In this document: positions 1 to 9,034 of the stretch, one piece after another | Layout: every line of letters starts with the position of its first letter | How positions within the stretch are numbered: the first letter of the stretch is position 1 | Source: Pyrenopolyporus hunteri | Taxonomy: Eukaryota > Ascomycota > Sordariomycetes > Xylariales > Hypoxylaceae | NCBI GenBank assembly: GCA_902806595.1 | Contig: CADCXC010000038.1 | Span: forward strand, 1 to 64,000 | DNA length: 64,000 bases | Reading direction: 5' to 3' | Notes under the pieces: model-generated | What the model saw: only the letters and a program-made list of their open reading frames with translations | What the model was told of the DNA's origin: nothing | The model's database searches: none | Position numbers and translations under genes: made by a program

Positions 1-85
1 AACCCTAACCCTAACCCTAACCCTAACCCTAACCCTAACCTCTAACCCTAACCCTAACCCTAACCCTAACCCTAACCCTAACCCT
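1..85. repeat. Telomere repeat array (chromosome left end)
   Basis: About fourteen CCCTAA units run from the first base, the C-rich strand of the TTAGGG telomere used by most filamentous fungi. One unit near positions 37-46 is a variant (CCTCTAA). The array ends at about 85 where unique sequence begins. The orientation shows that base 1 is the physical chromosome end and that coordinates increase toward the centromere. Confidence 0.97.
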
Positions 86-336
86 GATTCATAGGTATTA
101 CAATAGCCTGCGCATGGGTGGTAGTACCTAAGGTTGAAGAATAGAATGCGCGCGTCGAATAGGTATAACGACGTTGGTCATGTCACGTCTAGCCTATCAA
201 GCTAGGGTAGCGTTAGATGAGGAACGCGAACGGAAGCCTGTATAATGCTATATAGCAAACCTAAGGGGTCCCCCGATAGAGCGAGCAAGATCACCCCCGT
301 TCGTAGAGCCCACCTGATAGCTACCTACCTAGTTAC
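86..336. other. Telomere-adjacent spacer, no gene seen
   Basis: Unique sequence between the telomere array and the first open frame. I see no open frame, no telomere-linked helicase remnant and no tandem repeat apart from a short ACCT-type tract just before 340. Confidence 0.6.
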
Positions 337-2874
337 CTAGTCTCGGCCAATATAATCCGCCACCCAGTCTAGGTCGCGGAACGTATCGGAGGGGATCCGG
401 ATTTCCCCCTGCACATCACCTTCGGCAGCCCTGAGCACCCAAGAAGAACGTTTGGGGAGGTATAGCTGCGTGTTCCTGATGAGCCGGATGGTATTGCTGC
501 CTAGACCGAGCGCCCACACATTGCGCTCACTCCTCGGTAAAGATAGTAGGCCGACGTCCTGCTCCGGGCAGTACTGCACCGGGAGGCTAGCTAATACCGA
601 CGCCGGGTCCGACTCTCCCGGTACCTGTTGGCCCGGACCCGGGTCCTGTCTCTGGCGGACTAGGGTCTTCAGCTGTCGGCCGCAGTCGTGGCCGAGCAGG
701 TCGCGGATGAGACGTAGAGGAATCACGCGCATGACCTGACCCTCCAGCGCCTCTTCGAGCTGGCTTATTTCCTCGGCCACGGCCTCCGGCCATCGACGCC
801 GGACGAGACAAACTAGCTGCCATAGCCCGAACGTGGCGAGGGAGGCATGCTCTGCGGCTACGGTCGGCTCGAGCGCCGATTCCACCACCTTCGCAACTAG
901 GCTGACAGGCGCCTCCCCCGCCCGTTCCATCTCAGTCGTGAGCAGGCATACTACGTCGAGGGTTTCGTCGTCCCATACCTCGCCGCGGAGCCTGCCATAC
1001 AAGCGGACGAGGAGGCCCGTCAGATCGGCGGGAGGGGGGGCGGCCGCGGGGTTACCGCCCAGGCCCCAAGGCCGAACGACGGTCCAAGCGCGGTCCTCGC
1101 CGACCTGCTGAGAGGCGGCCACGAATTCCGCCACGCTCAACGCCCTCACGAAAGGCAACCAGGTCTGCGCATCCTGTCCCAGGCAAGACTGCGCCATGAA
1201 GAAGCGTGCCATGCCTAGCTCGCCCGTCTCCTTATCGCGCAGCGACTGCTCCGCTACCCGGAGGCTAGTTCGGCTCGCTTGGAAGTCGGCTTCGGCTGCC
1301 CGGAGCTTAACCTCGGTTGTCAGGAGGTTAGCTTCAACTACCCTTAGCTTGTATTCCACGTCCGCCATCTTTTCTAGCTTCCTGCCAAAGGTCTCCGCTT
1401 CTAGCTTCGCGGCCGATAAGTCTTCCGTTACGCCAGCCAGCCGTGCGTGCAGGTCCTCGACTTTATCCGTGTTTTCCTTAAGCTCCTTCACCTTGGCACC
1501 TACCTTTTGCCTTTCTATCGCCAGCTCCTCCTCGATCTTCCTTATCTGGGCCTTACCTTCCTCGATATGCTTTTGATGGCTCCGAACCTCGCCCGCGCTC
1601 TCTCGGAGCTTATCTTCTAGCCCTTTGATCTTACCTTGGAGCCCCGCCTCGACGACCTGTGACGAGGCTTTGCTGTCTCGGAGGTCCTTGGCCAAGCCGG
1701 AGACCTTTTCCTTCTCCTCGGCGAGCTGGCGCGCCGTTTCCTTAGCCTTATCCTCTAGCCCCTGCACCTGGCGAACGTGCGCGTTTGATTCGGCGTTGGC
1801 CAAAGCCAAGGCTGACGATACCTTCTGCTCTTCCTCGACTAGCCGAGCCCGTAGGCCGGTCATCACGTCCCGGCTCCTCAAATCCTCGGCCCGAAGCTCT
1901 TGGACTCGGCAGGACTCCTTATCGAGCTCGACGTCCAGGCGGCGTATCTCCGCCAACCCTTCTCCCAGGACGATTTCGAGGTCCAGCAGTTCCCGCCCCC
2001 GGACTTCCAGGGTTCGTTCTACCGCGCTTACGAGGTTCAGTTGACGCTCGAACTGTCCCTGCAGGTCCGCGGTCTTTCTCCGCTCCTTTTCCAATTCGGC
2101 GACTGCCTTGCTAGTCGAATCTTTGGCCTCTCCCAAAGAACCCTTAAGCGCTGCCTCCCTGCTCTTCGTCAGCTCGGCTGCTTCGCGATACTCCGTTAGC
2201 ATCAGCCTGCGATCCTCTTCGGCCTTCCGCCGCCCTTCGTTAGCTACGGCGAGGGAGTCTTTCAGGTTCTTGATCCCCTCCGCGTCTCCCTCTCGCATCC
2301 TCCTCTCACCGTCAAGTTCATTCTCCTTGACGGCAAGCTCGTCTCGCTTGTCGCTAAGACTCTTGCTTAGCTTCGCGACCTCGCCTTTGTACGCCTCGAT
2401 TTCCTTCCCCTGCGCGTTAATACTCTCTTGCGCCCTGGCTACCTGGGCGTTTAATCTCTCCTCGACGGCCGCCTTCTCCGCGTTGAAGAGAGCGGATTTG
2501 TGGCCTTGAGACATGGCTCTAAACCGGTCCAGGCTTCCTTCGCAGTCCATCGCCATAGTTACGGACACGACCCTGTCAAACTTCTGCTGCTCCAGCTTCC
2601 GGATTTCCTCCTTTAACCTCTCGGCATCTCCGCGGCACCGCATCAACGCGTCCGTGCTCTTCAAGACGTCGTCTACACTGTCTTTGAGCTTGTTCCTCTC
2701 CGCCTCCATCGCCTGTACGATCTTGCTCTGCCTATCGGCAGCATTGTATGCTTCGGCCTTCCTCTGCTCTATCGCTTCAGGCGTAGGGCAATCACTCATA
2801 TACTCCTCAAGGAGGTCTTCCGCCCCGGTGAGCAGCCTCTTAGGCAGTTCAGGATCAGTATAATCGTAATCCAT
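337..2874 (-). CDS. Large coiled-coil protein, subtelomeric, function unknown
   Basis: An uninterrupted 845-codon frame starts at an ATG (2872-2874) with the N-terminus MDYDYTDPELPKRL. Residues from about 40 to 590 are almost entirely charged, Glu/Lys/Arg/Ala/Leu-rich heptad-like sequence, predicting a very long coiled coil. The last ~250 residues (from about MARFFMAQSCLG) differ: they contain Trp, Pro and hydrophobic helices and look like a globular domain. There is no signal peptide or membrane segment. It is the first gene from the telomere and is transcribed toward it. I do not recognise the family. A similar layout (globular N-terminus, long coiled coil, Trp-rich C-terminus) is seen in the decayed locus at 11056-13887, but I cannot show that they are homologous. 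No intron is needed. That the frame is coding is nearly certain from its length and composition; any function is unknown. Confidence 0.8.
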   Translation of the reverse strand: MDYDYTDPELPKRLLTGAEDLLEEYMSDCPTPEAIEQRKAEAYNAADRQSKIVQAMEAERNKLKDSVDDVLKSTDALMRCRGDAERLKEEIRKLEQQKFDRVVSVTMAMDCEGSLDRFRAMSQGHKSALFNAEKAAVEERLNAQVARAQESINAQGKEIEAYKGEVAKLSKSLSDKRDELAVKENELDGERRMREGDAEGIKNLKDSLAVANEGRRKAEEDRRLMLTEYREAAELTKSREAALKGSLGEAKDSTSKAVAELEKERRKTADLQGQFERQLNLVSAVERTLEVRGRELLDLEIVLGEGLAEIRRLDVELDKESCRVQELRAEDLRSRDVMTGLRARLVEEEQKVSSALALANAESNAHVRQVQGLEDKAKETARQLAEEKEKVSGLAKDLRDSKASSQVVEAGLQGKIKGLEDKLRESAGEVRSHQKHIEEGKAQIRKIEEELAIERQKVGAKVKELKENTDKVEDLHARLAGVTEDLSAAKLEAETFGRKLEKMADVEYKLRVVEANLLTTEVKLRAAEADFQASRTSLRVAEQSLRDKETGELGMARFFMAQSCLGQDAQTWLPFVRALSVAEFVAASQQVGEDRAWTVVRPWGLGGNPAAAPPPADLTGLLVRLYGRLRGEVWDDETLDVVCLLTTEMERAGEAPVSLVAKVVESALEPTVAAEHASLATFGLWQLVCLVRRRWPEAVAEEISQLEEALEGQVMRVIPLRLIRDLLGHDCGRQLKTLVRQRQDPGPGQQVPGESDPASVLASLPVQYCPEQDVGLLSLPRSERNVWALGLGSNTIRLIRNTQLYLPKRSSWVLRAAEGDVQGEIRIPSDTFRDLDWVADYIGRD

Positions 2875-3667
2875 GGCTACGATGATGGTAATGGTAATAT
2901 AGTTCTCTGCGCAGATAGGTACCTCGCTTCATGCTACGCTATCTCGTCTGAATGGCTACTATACGGGTACGAGACTCGTTTGAGCAGGGCTCAGGGCGGC
3001 GCCCTAGAGTTATCTAAGTGCCCGGGTATATTGGAAAGATGGTTCCCAGACCCATAGGTCCGCGCTCTTGCCCATCTTCCCGTTCGTAAGCTACCCACCT
3101 ACCTAGGTATATACCTACGCCTACGTATCCGCGAGGTAGGTACGTGCCTGGGTACGTGGAGGTATGTGATTCTCCTATGTACCGAGGGTTTTGGGCGGGG
3201 TGTGAGATCGGCGGCTATGAGGCGATATACATGTTCCTTGACGGGTTCCCAGGAAGGCGCCTCCACGCGCCTCAGTCGATGTGCATAGCTCTGTGCAGTA
3301 TACCATGCTATGCGGGAACTGAACCCCCATCCCCACTTTACTATTATGCGGGCAACCGCGAAGCGTCACCCCCCACATAGCCCCCATATTAGTCTCCTAG
3401 ATTAACCAATCAAAGCACGCTAGATCCTTCCTCAACCAATCAAAGCGCGCTAGATCCTTCCTAATTCCAATGGCAGGTATTAACAGCTCTGTACATAGAC
3501 TGACAATGTAACCGGCTACGCACGGTCGCGTGTTGTACGTAACGCCCTCGCTTTCGTCGAATGAAAGCACCAAACACCAAAGCAGCAATGCGTAATCGCT
3601 GCCGGAGACAAATCAGCTGCTTAGGTAGGCGGATTACTGTCCGTATCTGTTTAAGTATGTACTTCCT
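2875..3667. other. Intergenic, no convincing gene
   Basis: Contains ACCT/AGGT tracts around 3090-3150 and a duplicated 30-bp stretch near 3400-3460 (two copies of AACCAATCAAAGC.CGCTAGATCC). The short frames here have no protein-like composition. Confidence 0.5.
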
Positions 3668-4158
3668 TCAAGAATCTCGTATACGCATCCTACCTGTCGT
3701 TCGACCGGGACCCCCGCCGTTATACGTCGTACGGCTAGGGCCGCGATTGGAACGGATCGGCCGGGCTAGGCTGGACGAAGTCCACACGCTATTCGTCAAC
3801 AGACCCCGGCGCTCCCCGAGTGCCAAATTGCCCTTCTGAGCCAACGCTAGCACCATGAACCAATGAGAATGAATTGTCAAGGTAGGGAACGCTTCCCCGG
3901 CCGTTTCCTCGGCGCCGCGCAGGAGCTCTTCCGTCCGGGAACGATACTCAGCCGCCAACTCTAGGGTCGAAATAGTAGGGGGTTTCCCAAGGTAGGTACG
4001 TTTTATGGGCGAACTCGACCAAGTAAGCCATGTTACAAGGTGCTCGTCAGGCCTGTTCTGCCGTCGACCCCTTTTGCAGTCTTCAAGATCTACCCGCTTC
4101 TGCTCCTCCGTTAACGCGGCGGTGAAAGTAGAAACTGCGTGACATATGTAGACCTACG
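3668..4158 (-). pseudogene. Possible gene fragment lacking an ATG start
   Basis: A frame of about 163 codons is open on the - strand from a TAG at about 4156 to a stop at 3668, with no ATG in its first hundred codons. The middle reads like real protein: a charged stretch (TEEQKRVDLEDCKRG), then ELAAEYRSRTEELLRGAEE, then TLTIHSHWFMVLALAQKGN. The C-terminal ~35 residues are Arg/Gly-rich and less convincing. A second frame over 3955-4035 also looks protein-like, so a frameshift or an intron is possible. It lies in the same orientation as its neighbours, and a copy of the ~100-bp dispersed repeat lies directly upstream (4225-4335). I read it as an exon or a decayed gene rather than an intact one. 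Confidence 0.35.
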
Positions 4159-4224
4159 GATTACGGTGCACCTAGAAATATAGGAACGGGGTGAAAAGTA
4201 GCCTTTTTACAGCGATTAAGGGGC

Positions 4225-4335
4225 GGTAGATGGATGGTACCCGCAAAAGGAAAGTGCGACACACTGTACGGAGGGGTATATAATCTCGTTTCGCTTTGAG
4301 CGCTGTATTATACTTCCCATAAAATCGGAAGTCAT
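4225..4335 (-). repeat. Dispersed ~100-bp repeat, copy A (inverted)
   Basis: The reverse complement of this segment matches both 16263-16345 and 16385-16460. Shared landmarks in order are an AAGCGAAACGA-like box, TATATACCCCTC, a TACAGTGTGTCGCACTTTCC core, TTTTGC and a TACCATCCAT box. It is inverted relative to the other two copies. I see no coding potential and no clear terminal inverted repeats, so a MITE-like or other subtelomeric relic is only a guess. Confidence 0.75.
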
Positions 4336-4505
4336 CCTTCGATTAGGTATAGTTAATCACTACTGTTGTATGGCTCTTAATTAACATCTCGTCCTTCGAC
4401 TCATCGGTTGCCGCTATCTCGTACCCTACGTCCGTCCTCGCTTTACCCTCCACCCCGCATTATTTTCCGTATCGCTTTTTGTATCATTTCCTGTTTTCCG
4501 CCCTC

Positions 4506-5358
4506 TTAGGCGCGGAAGAGAGCTGCAAACCACACTTCTAATTCCACGTCCACGTCCATCACCTTTAAATAAGAGAGAAGGACGCCCCAGACATTGGACG
4601 TGTTGTTCAGGGACCCGGCCGGTATGTGAATCTGCGCCCGCTTGTCGACGTGTCCGGCGTTCCCGACCATGAGTGGAGACCGCATCTGGTAGGTCTCATG
4701 ATCGGCGCCGGGCAGCAGGCACTTCTCTAGCATCTTTACGAAGTCTCTTATGGGTTCCGAGATGCTAACGTCACGGCCTCTCCCCATCTGCCTCTTCTAC
4801 GTGCTGCTCCTCCAGCAAGTTTCGAAGGTATGTAATCTGGGACTCTCCGATTTGTACCTTATAGTTGCGCGCAAGGCATCGTCGATCTCCTTGGCTTATA
4901 GGATCGCTACTTGATCGCCGTCCCTAAGCTGGCTGCTGCCGTGCATATCTCGCAGCCCGTGTGCTTGGTAGGTATACACAGCCAGCGCGTACTAGAGCAG
5001 CAATCTAACCAGTTGCCCGACCTCCCTCGCGCACGAGGACCCGCTCTTGCACTTCCCGATACGGATGGACATCACTCCCCAGGACTCGTTCCCAATTAGT
5101 CTTGGAGGAGAAATCCGGGTCGTATAAGTCCGGACCCAACGCCTTTATGAGCACAGACAGGAACATCTCGCGTGATATCGAGCGTAGTAGAACCCTGAGT
5201 TCCAGGTCCTCGAAGCATATCGCGTCGGCTATCCCGTCTATCATGCCTATCTCGACCATGGAGCGGTATATCTCGTCTAGCATATGCATCAACCGTGCCG
5301 CGGAATCGGGCATGATTGGCAGTTCCGCCGACGTTTCCGGTCTCGAGTTTGAGTCCAT
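4506..5358 (-). pseudogene. Interrupted ORF pair, likely one gene; unknown function
   Basis: The first frame (5358 to 5005) starts at an ATG and encodes 117 residues beginning MDSNSRPETSAELPIMPDS. The same frame stays protein-like past the TAG at 5005-5007, then a second TAG at 4924-4926, and on into a helical segment (YKVQIGESQITYLRNLLEEQ). A different frame (4787 to 4506, 93 aa, starting MGRGRDVSISEPIRDF) then continues plausibly to the end. An intron with a weak donor (GTTAGA, about 5009) and acceptor (CTTAG, about 4924) would remove both TAGs, but a frameshift near 4790-4800 would remain. Either this is a gene with unusual introns or one decayed by two nonsense mutations and an indel. I favour decay because nearby loci show the same pattern. 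The family is not recognised. Confidence 0.45.
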
Positions 5359-5508
5359 AGCCGTAGGTCTTTTATATTGAATACTATGCTTGCTTGACCG
5401 CCCTTATGGGCTTCTAGTAGCGTATCCGACGTAGTTGAGGGTCTGTAGCAGGTGTTTGCTAGGATCCGTCGCGGGCATCCCGATACCGCGGAACCTGTTA
5501 GCGAGGCG

Positions 5509-6135
5509 CTAAAGTTTTCTCATCCGCGCCTCAGAGTTCGTGAACGCCAGTTTCCCGTCCTCCGGTACCTTGGTGGTGTAATGCCCGTCGATGCGGTGGG
5601 CTTTCGCCACCAGGTCCCGCATCGTCCCGTCTCGCTAGGCCGGCGCAACCGACTCCACGATCTGGTAAGCTTGCACGTAGTCCGTCATCCTGTCCGCCAG
5701 AATCTCGTACTCGCGCCCCGACGGTCCTTTGCCGTCGCGGCCGTCGATCGTCATCGTCGCGATGTACATCCCGGGCCCGTCGACCCGCCAGATGGGCCGG
5801 CGAAGGGCGAGGGGGTGGCCCTTCAGCAACCGCACCTGCCAACCCAAGATGCCCATGGCGAAACCTCGGAGGAGGACCTTGGGAACGCTGTGCAGCAGCG
5901 CAACCATCATGTCCTTGTCGGCCAGGAGCTTCCTCGCCGTGTTATCGTTATTTTTGACGGCCATTTCCTGGAGGAAATTGGCCACCGAAACCAGCGGTTC
6001 CTTCTCCAGCAGCATGAGCAGCCTGCGCTGGCCCTCCTCGATCCACGGCACGTCCCTCGTGGGTGTAAAGTCGGGATATTCGGGAATGTCCACCGGGTCC
6101 GCCGCCGGCGTGGCTGGGCCGAGCTGCGCCGACAT
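5509..6135 (-). pseudogene. Unknown ORF interrupted by one in-frame TAG
   Basis: I take the ATG at 6133-6135 (MSAQLGPATPAADPVDIPEY) as the start. The frame can be extended upstream to 6216 only through a GTG codon and a repetitive Arg-Thr tract. It runs about 166 codons to a TAG at 5635-5637, then stays open and protein-like in the same frame for 41 more codons (starting RDGTMRDLVAKAHRIDGHY) to a TAG at 5509-5511. The protein has Leu-rich helices in the first half (RRLLMLLEKEPLVSVANFLQ) and a mixed beta-like second half. No domain is recognised. The internal TAG could derive from CAG by C-to-T. The locus is therefore a gene truncated by about 20 percent, a recent pseudogene, or a site where the stop is read through or edited. 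Confidence 0.5.
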
Positions 6136-6510
6136 TGCGATCAGCCCTTCCGATTTCGCGGCTATGATTCTTTTTCTTCTCGTTCTCGTTCTCGTTCTCG
6201 TTCTTATTTCATTCACCTAGGTTCCTAAGGGAGTAGGTAACGTGTGGGTGATGTGTGGGTGATGTGTGGGTGATGATGTGTGGGCGGTAATGTGAGTAGG
6301 TAGCCTGGACGCGATAAACGTAGAAAAACGCGACTTTATTTTAAGTAGGTATGTCGCTGGACGCGTCGTCGCCGGCGCTCCTTCCCTCAACGTAGTCCCT
6401 TCCCTTCCCCCACCACAACGAACTTGATCATAGATTTGGAGGTACGAGCACTTGGGCAACCTGGTATGTGGGCAGTTGAACACGCGTGGAGAATTTAATG
6501 TTACTTATTA

Positions 6511-6714
6511 TTACCATTCTTACGATTTCGCGGTTATATAGAATTACGATTCTTACGATTTCACGGTTATGTAGCTACGATTGTTACGATTTCGAGCTTA
6601 CGTAGAACCGCGATTATTACGATCTCACGATTTTGCGGGACTACGATTCTTACGATTTCACGGTTTTGCGGAACTACGATTCTTACGATTTCAAGCTTAC
6701 GTAGAACTACGGGA
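6511..6714. repeat. 33-bp minisatellite, about six copies
   Basis: The unit is close to TACGATTCTTACGATTTCAC followed by GGTTTTGCGGAAC, 33 bp. Two unit types alternate, one ending CGGTTTTGCGGAAC and one ending GCTTACGTAGAAC. Copies are imperfect at the edges and nearly perfect in the middle (6640-6710). It lies between the interrupted ORF at 5509-6135 and the zinc-knuckle gene. A match to TACGATT boxes inside each unit gives a finer sub-period. Confidence 0.85.
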
Positions 6715-7128
6715 ATTCGCGAATGATATCGTTCCCCGGACTGCTCTCTCATTGTGCCCTATCCCTACTACAGGTTGTACCTAAAGCCTTGCCTCTCCGT
6801 CCGTTTCCTTCCACTGAGCGAGGGCCTCTTCGCTAACCTAGTTCTGGGATTCTGGGCGGTGTTGGCGAGATTCGATCCGCTGTCCGTGAATTCGCTCCTC
6901 CGCTTCCTGCTGTTCCCAAGCCTCCCACCAACAACGAGTCCTGACTTCTCCCTTCCTCCCCTTCCCCTATCCTGGGGCCCCTTCGATAACCTTGCCTCGT
7001 ATTCTGGGCGGTGTTGGCGGCGTTCGATCCACTGCGCGTGGTATTCGGCCGCATACACCCTACCCGGGACGAGACAGACGAGTCCTCATCCCTCCCTCCT
7101 CCCTAGGATCCCGAGTCGCGTCGAAACC

Positions 7129-8934
7129 TTACGAGAAGGGGTTCTTATCAACCACCCCCCCGGTACTGCGACATTCGGCACACTCGAAAAAAGCATCGGG
7201 TCGCGCCGTGGGGTCTTGGCCTACGAGTTCGAGGTCCATGGAGCAGTCGCTTTCGCGATGCTCGTTGAGCACCTCGGCCTTCTGCAGCTGGTGCCTGTCG
7301 CTCCTGGAGCAGACGAGGTAGATGCGGCGGATTCCCGGCGCGTCCTCCCTCGCGCCCCAAACCTTACGCCACTGGCACCTGTGTTTATCAAGGCCGGCTT
7401 CGGCGAGAGCCACATCGAGGCTGCTAAGCCAGCCGCAGTGGCGGCAGTGCGCGTCGCATTCGGGGAAACCTTGGCAGCCAAGCACGGGGCAATACGCCGA
7501 CACGCAATCGATAGGCATATGAACCTCCTGGTCCTCGCCGCTAAGGCACTCGCGTTGCGATAGCTTAGGGTCGTCCCTAGCCCTGTACGTCGCGCAGGAT
7601 CGCGCTGTGTGACCCTGGTTTAAGCAATAATGGCATATCGCCGGGCAGTCCAAGGAGAGATGGGGCTCCGCATTCTCCTTCGCGCCCGGGCAATATTGGC
7701 AGGGCCGCGGGCACGCTTGGCGGAAGTGCTTCGGACGCTCCTCGCACAAGCACGCTTGCCCGTAGTTGGGGCAGACCTGAGCCCTGTGTCCTAAGACACC
7801 GCACAGCCCGCAAACCTGCTTGCAATCTCTGTCTTCGTGCCCCTTCCCATGGCAGTTGTCGCAAAGCACATTCCTTGCCCGCTCCGCCTTGATTTGCGCG
7901 ACACTCTCTAACGTTCTCCGCAAGTACATGCTTCGGCTGCTCATTCTCGGACGCTTAGGGGGAACGTTCCCTTCGGCACGCGGCGTTGTCTCGGATGGCG
8001 TTGGAGATTTTTTTATGTCAACGTCTCCACCGGACGCGGGCGGAGAATCCGCCCGTGCCTCGGTAGAGCCGCAGAGGGCAAGCGTGCTCGTTCCACTTCT
8101 CGGCGAACTGGGGGTTGGTCCGTCACGAGCCGGGTCGGCCGCCTCGTCCTCCTCCCTCGACCAACCTCTGTGGTCCCACGCCTGGGCAAGCTGCCCCACC
8201 GACCAGTTCAAGAACTGCGGCTCGTACCTTCGAGTCCGCGCCTCCCTATCGGGGGCACCCTTCACTCTGTAGCCCCAGCCCTCCCAGCCATGGTCGCGCT
8301 GGACCTGTCGGGCGAACCTTGGGGTGTACGGTGGCGGGTGGTGCGCCTCCAGCGTGAAGCGGAAATCCTTCCCCTCCGCGATCACGGTCCTCAGCAGCCT
8401 TCCGATGTTGATCGAGCTCTTGACCGGTCCCTTGTTCTGGCGGTACCAGAATAGGTAATCGATGTCCTCCTCCTTGCGCCTTTCCTGGCAGTTGTCGTAG
8501 AAGTGGCCAGGCTTGTTGCACTTTGGGCAAGCGCCGTCCATCCAACCGGTTCTGCCGACTTTGACGCAGTCTCGCGCTTGGTGGCCTGCAATTCGGCAAT
8601 TGCCGCAGCGTAGGTCCGCCGTCCCGCGGGGTGGCCCGCCACGAGATCGTCGCGGGGACTCCCTTCGCGGTCGGCGAAACCTATCCCGGGTCCCTTCGTC
8701 GTCGTAGTCCTCGTCGGCTCGGCCGCGTTTGCGGTCTTTTATCTCGACGGAAACCTCGACGCGGTCGTTATCCTCGCCAAGGCCCTTCATCAGTTCCATG
8801 ACGTCCCTCATACTGCCACTAATCGTGACCCTTTTACCTTCCCCAGATCCGCGACGGGCGCCGGACCCCCTTGAAAACCCCGACGAAGAATCGCGGCGTC
8901 TGCCGGATCCTCGGTCGTATCCTTCCGCCGACAT
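7129..8934 (-). CDS. Multi-CCHC zinc-knuckle protein
   Basis: I choose the ATG at 8932-8934 (MSAEGYDRGSGRRRDSSSG), giving about 601 residues; the frame extends to 9033 only through poor sequence. Residues ~1-105 are Ser/Arg/Gly-rich and basic. Two CX2CX4HX4C knuckles follow (CGNCRIAGHQARDC near 110, CPKCNKPGHFYDNC near 135), then a Trp/Tyr-rich region, an acidic/Ser-Pro linker with a basic patch, and a second cluster near 365-460 (CDNCHGKGHEDRDC, CGLCGVLGHRAQVC, CHYCLNQGHTARSC) plus further irregular Cys/His motifs. CCHC knuckles bind single-stranded nucleic acid and are found in retroelement Gag proteins and cellular RNA-binding proteins (CNBP/Gis2, Air1/2). No reverse transcriptase or protease is adjacent, so I call it a cellular or domesticated RNA-binding protein. 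The frame is intact despite decayed neighbours, which suggests selection or recency. Confidence 0.75.
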   Translation of the reverse strand: MSAEGYDRGSGRRRDSSSGFSRGSGARRGSGEGKRVTISGSMRDVMELMKGLGEDNDRVEVSVEIKDRKRGRADEDYDDEGTRDRFRRPRRESPRRSRGGPPRGTADLRCGNCRIAGHQARDCVKVGRTGWMDGACPKCNKPGHFYDNCQERRKEEDIDYLFWYRQNKGPVKSSINIGRLLRTVIAEGKDFRFTLEAHHPPPYTPRFARQVQRDHGWEGWGYRVKGAPDREARTRRYEPQFLNWSVGQLAQAWDHRGWSREEDEAADPARDGPTPSSPRSGTSTLALCGSTEARADSPPASGGDVDIKKSPTPSETTPRAEGNVPPKRPRMSSRSMYLRRTLESVAQIKAERARNVLCDNCHGKGHEDRDCKQVCGLCGVLGHRAQVCPNYGQACLCEERPKHFRQACPRPCQYCPGAKENAEPHLSLDCPAICHYCLNQGHTARSCATYRARDDPKLSQRECLSGEDQEVHMPIDCVSAYCPVLGCQGFPECDAHCRHCGWLSSLDVALAEAGLDKHRCQWRKVWGAREDAPGIRRIYLVCSRSDRHQLQKAEVLNEHRESDCSMDLELVGQDPTARPDAFFECAECRSTGGVVDKNPFS

Positions 8935-9034
8935 CGTTATTTCCCAGGTACGAGAAGATAACGGGTGGTTCAGTCCAAACGTGATGAATGAGTAAAGAGA
9001 GATTTCCTGGAGCGGTCGATGGGAAAATCTCAAT

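Noticed and set aside
5452..6228. 258-codon + strand frame
   Set aside because: Overlaps the interrupted ORF on the opposite strand; its Arg/His/Pro-rich composition and terminal Ser-Arg repeat come from the CTCGTT simple repeat.
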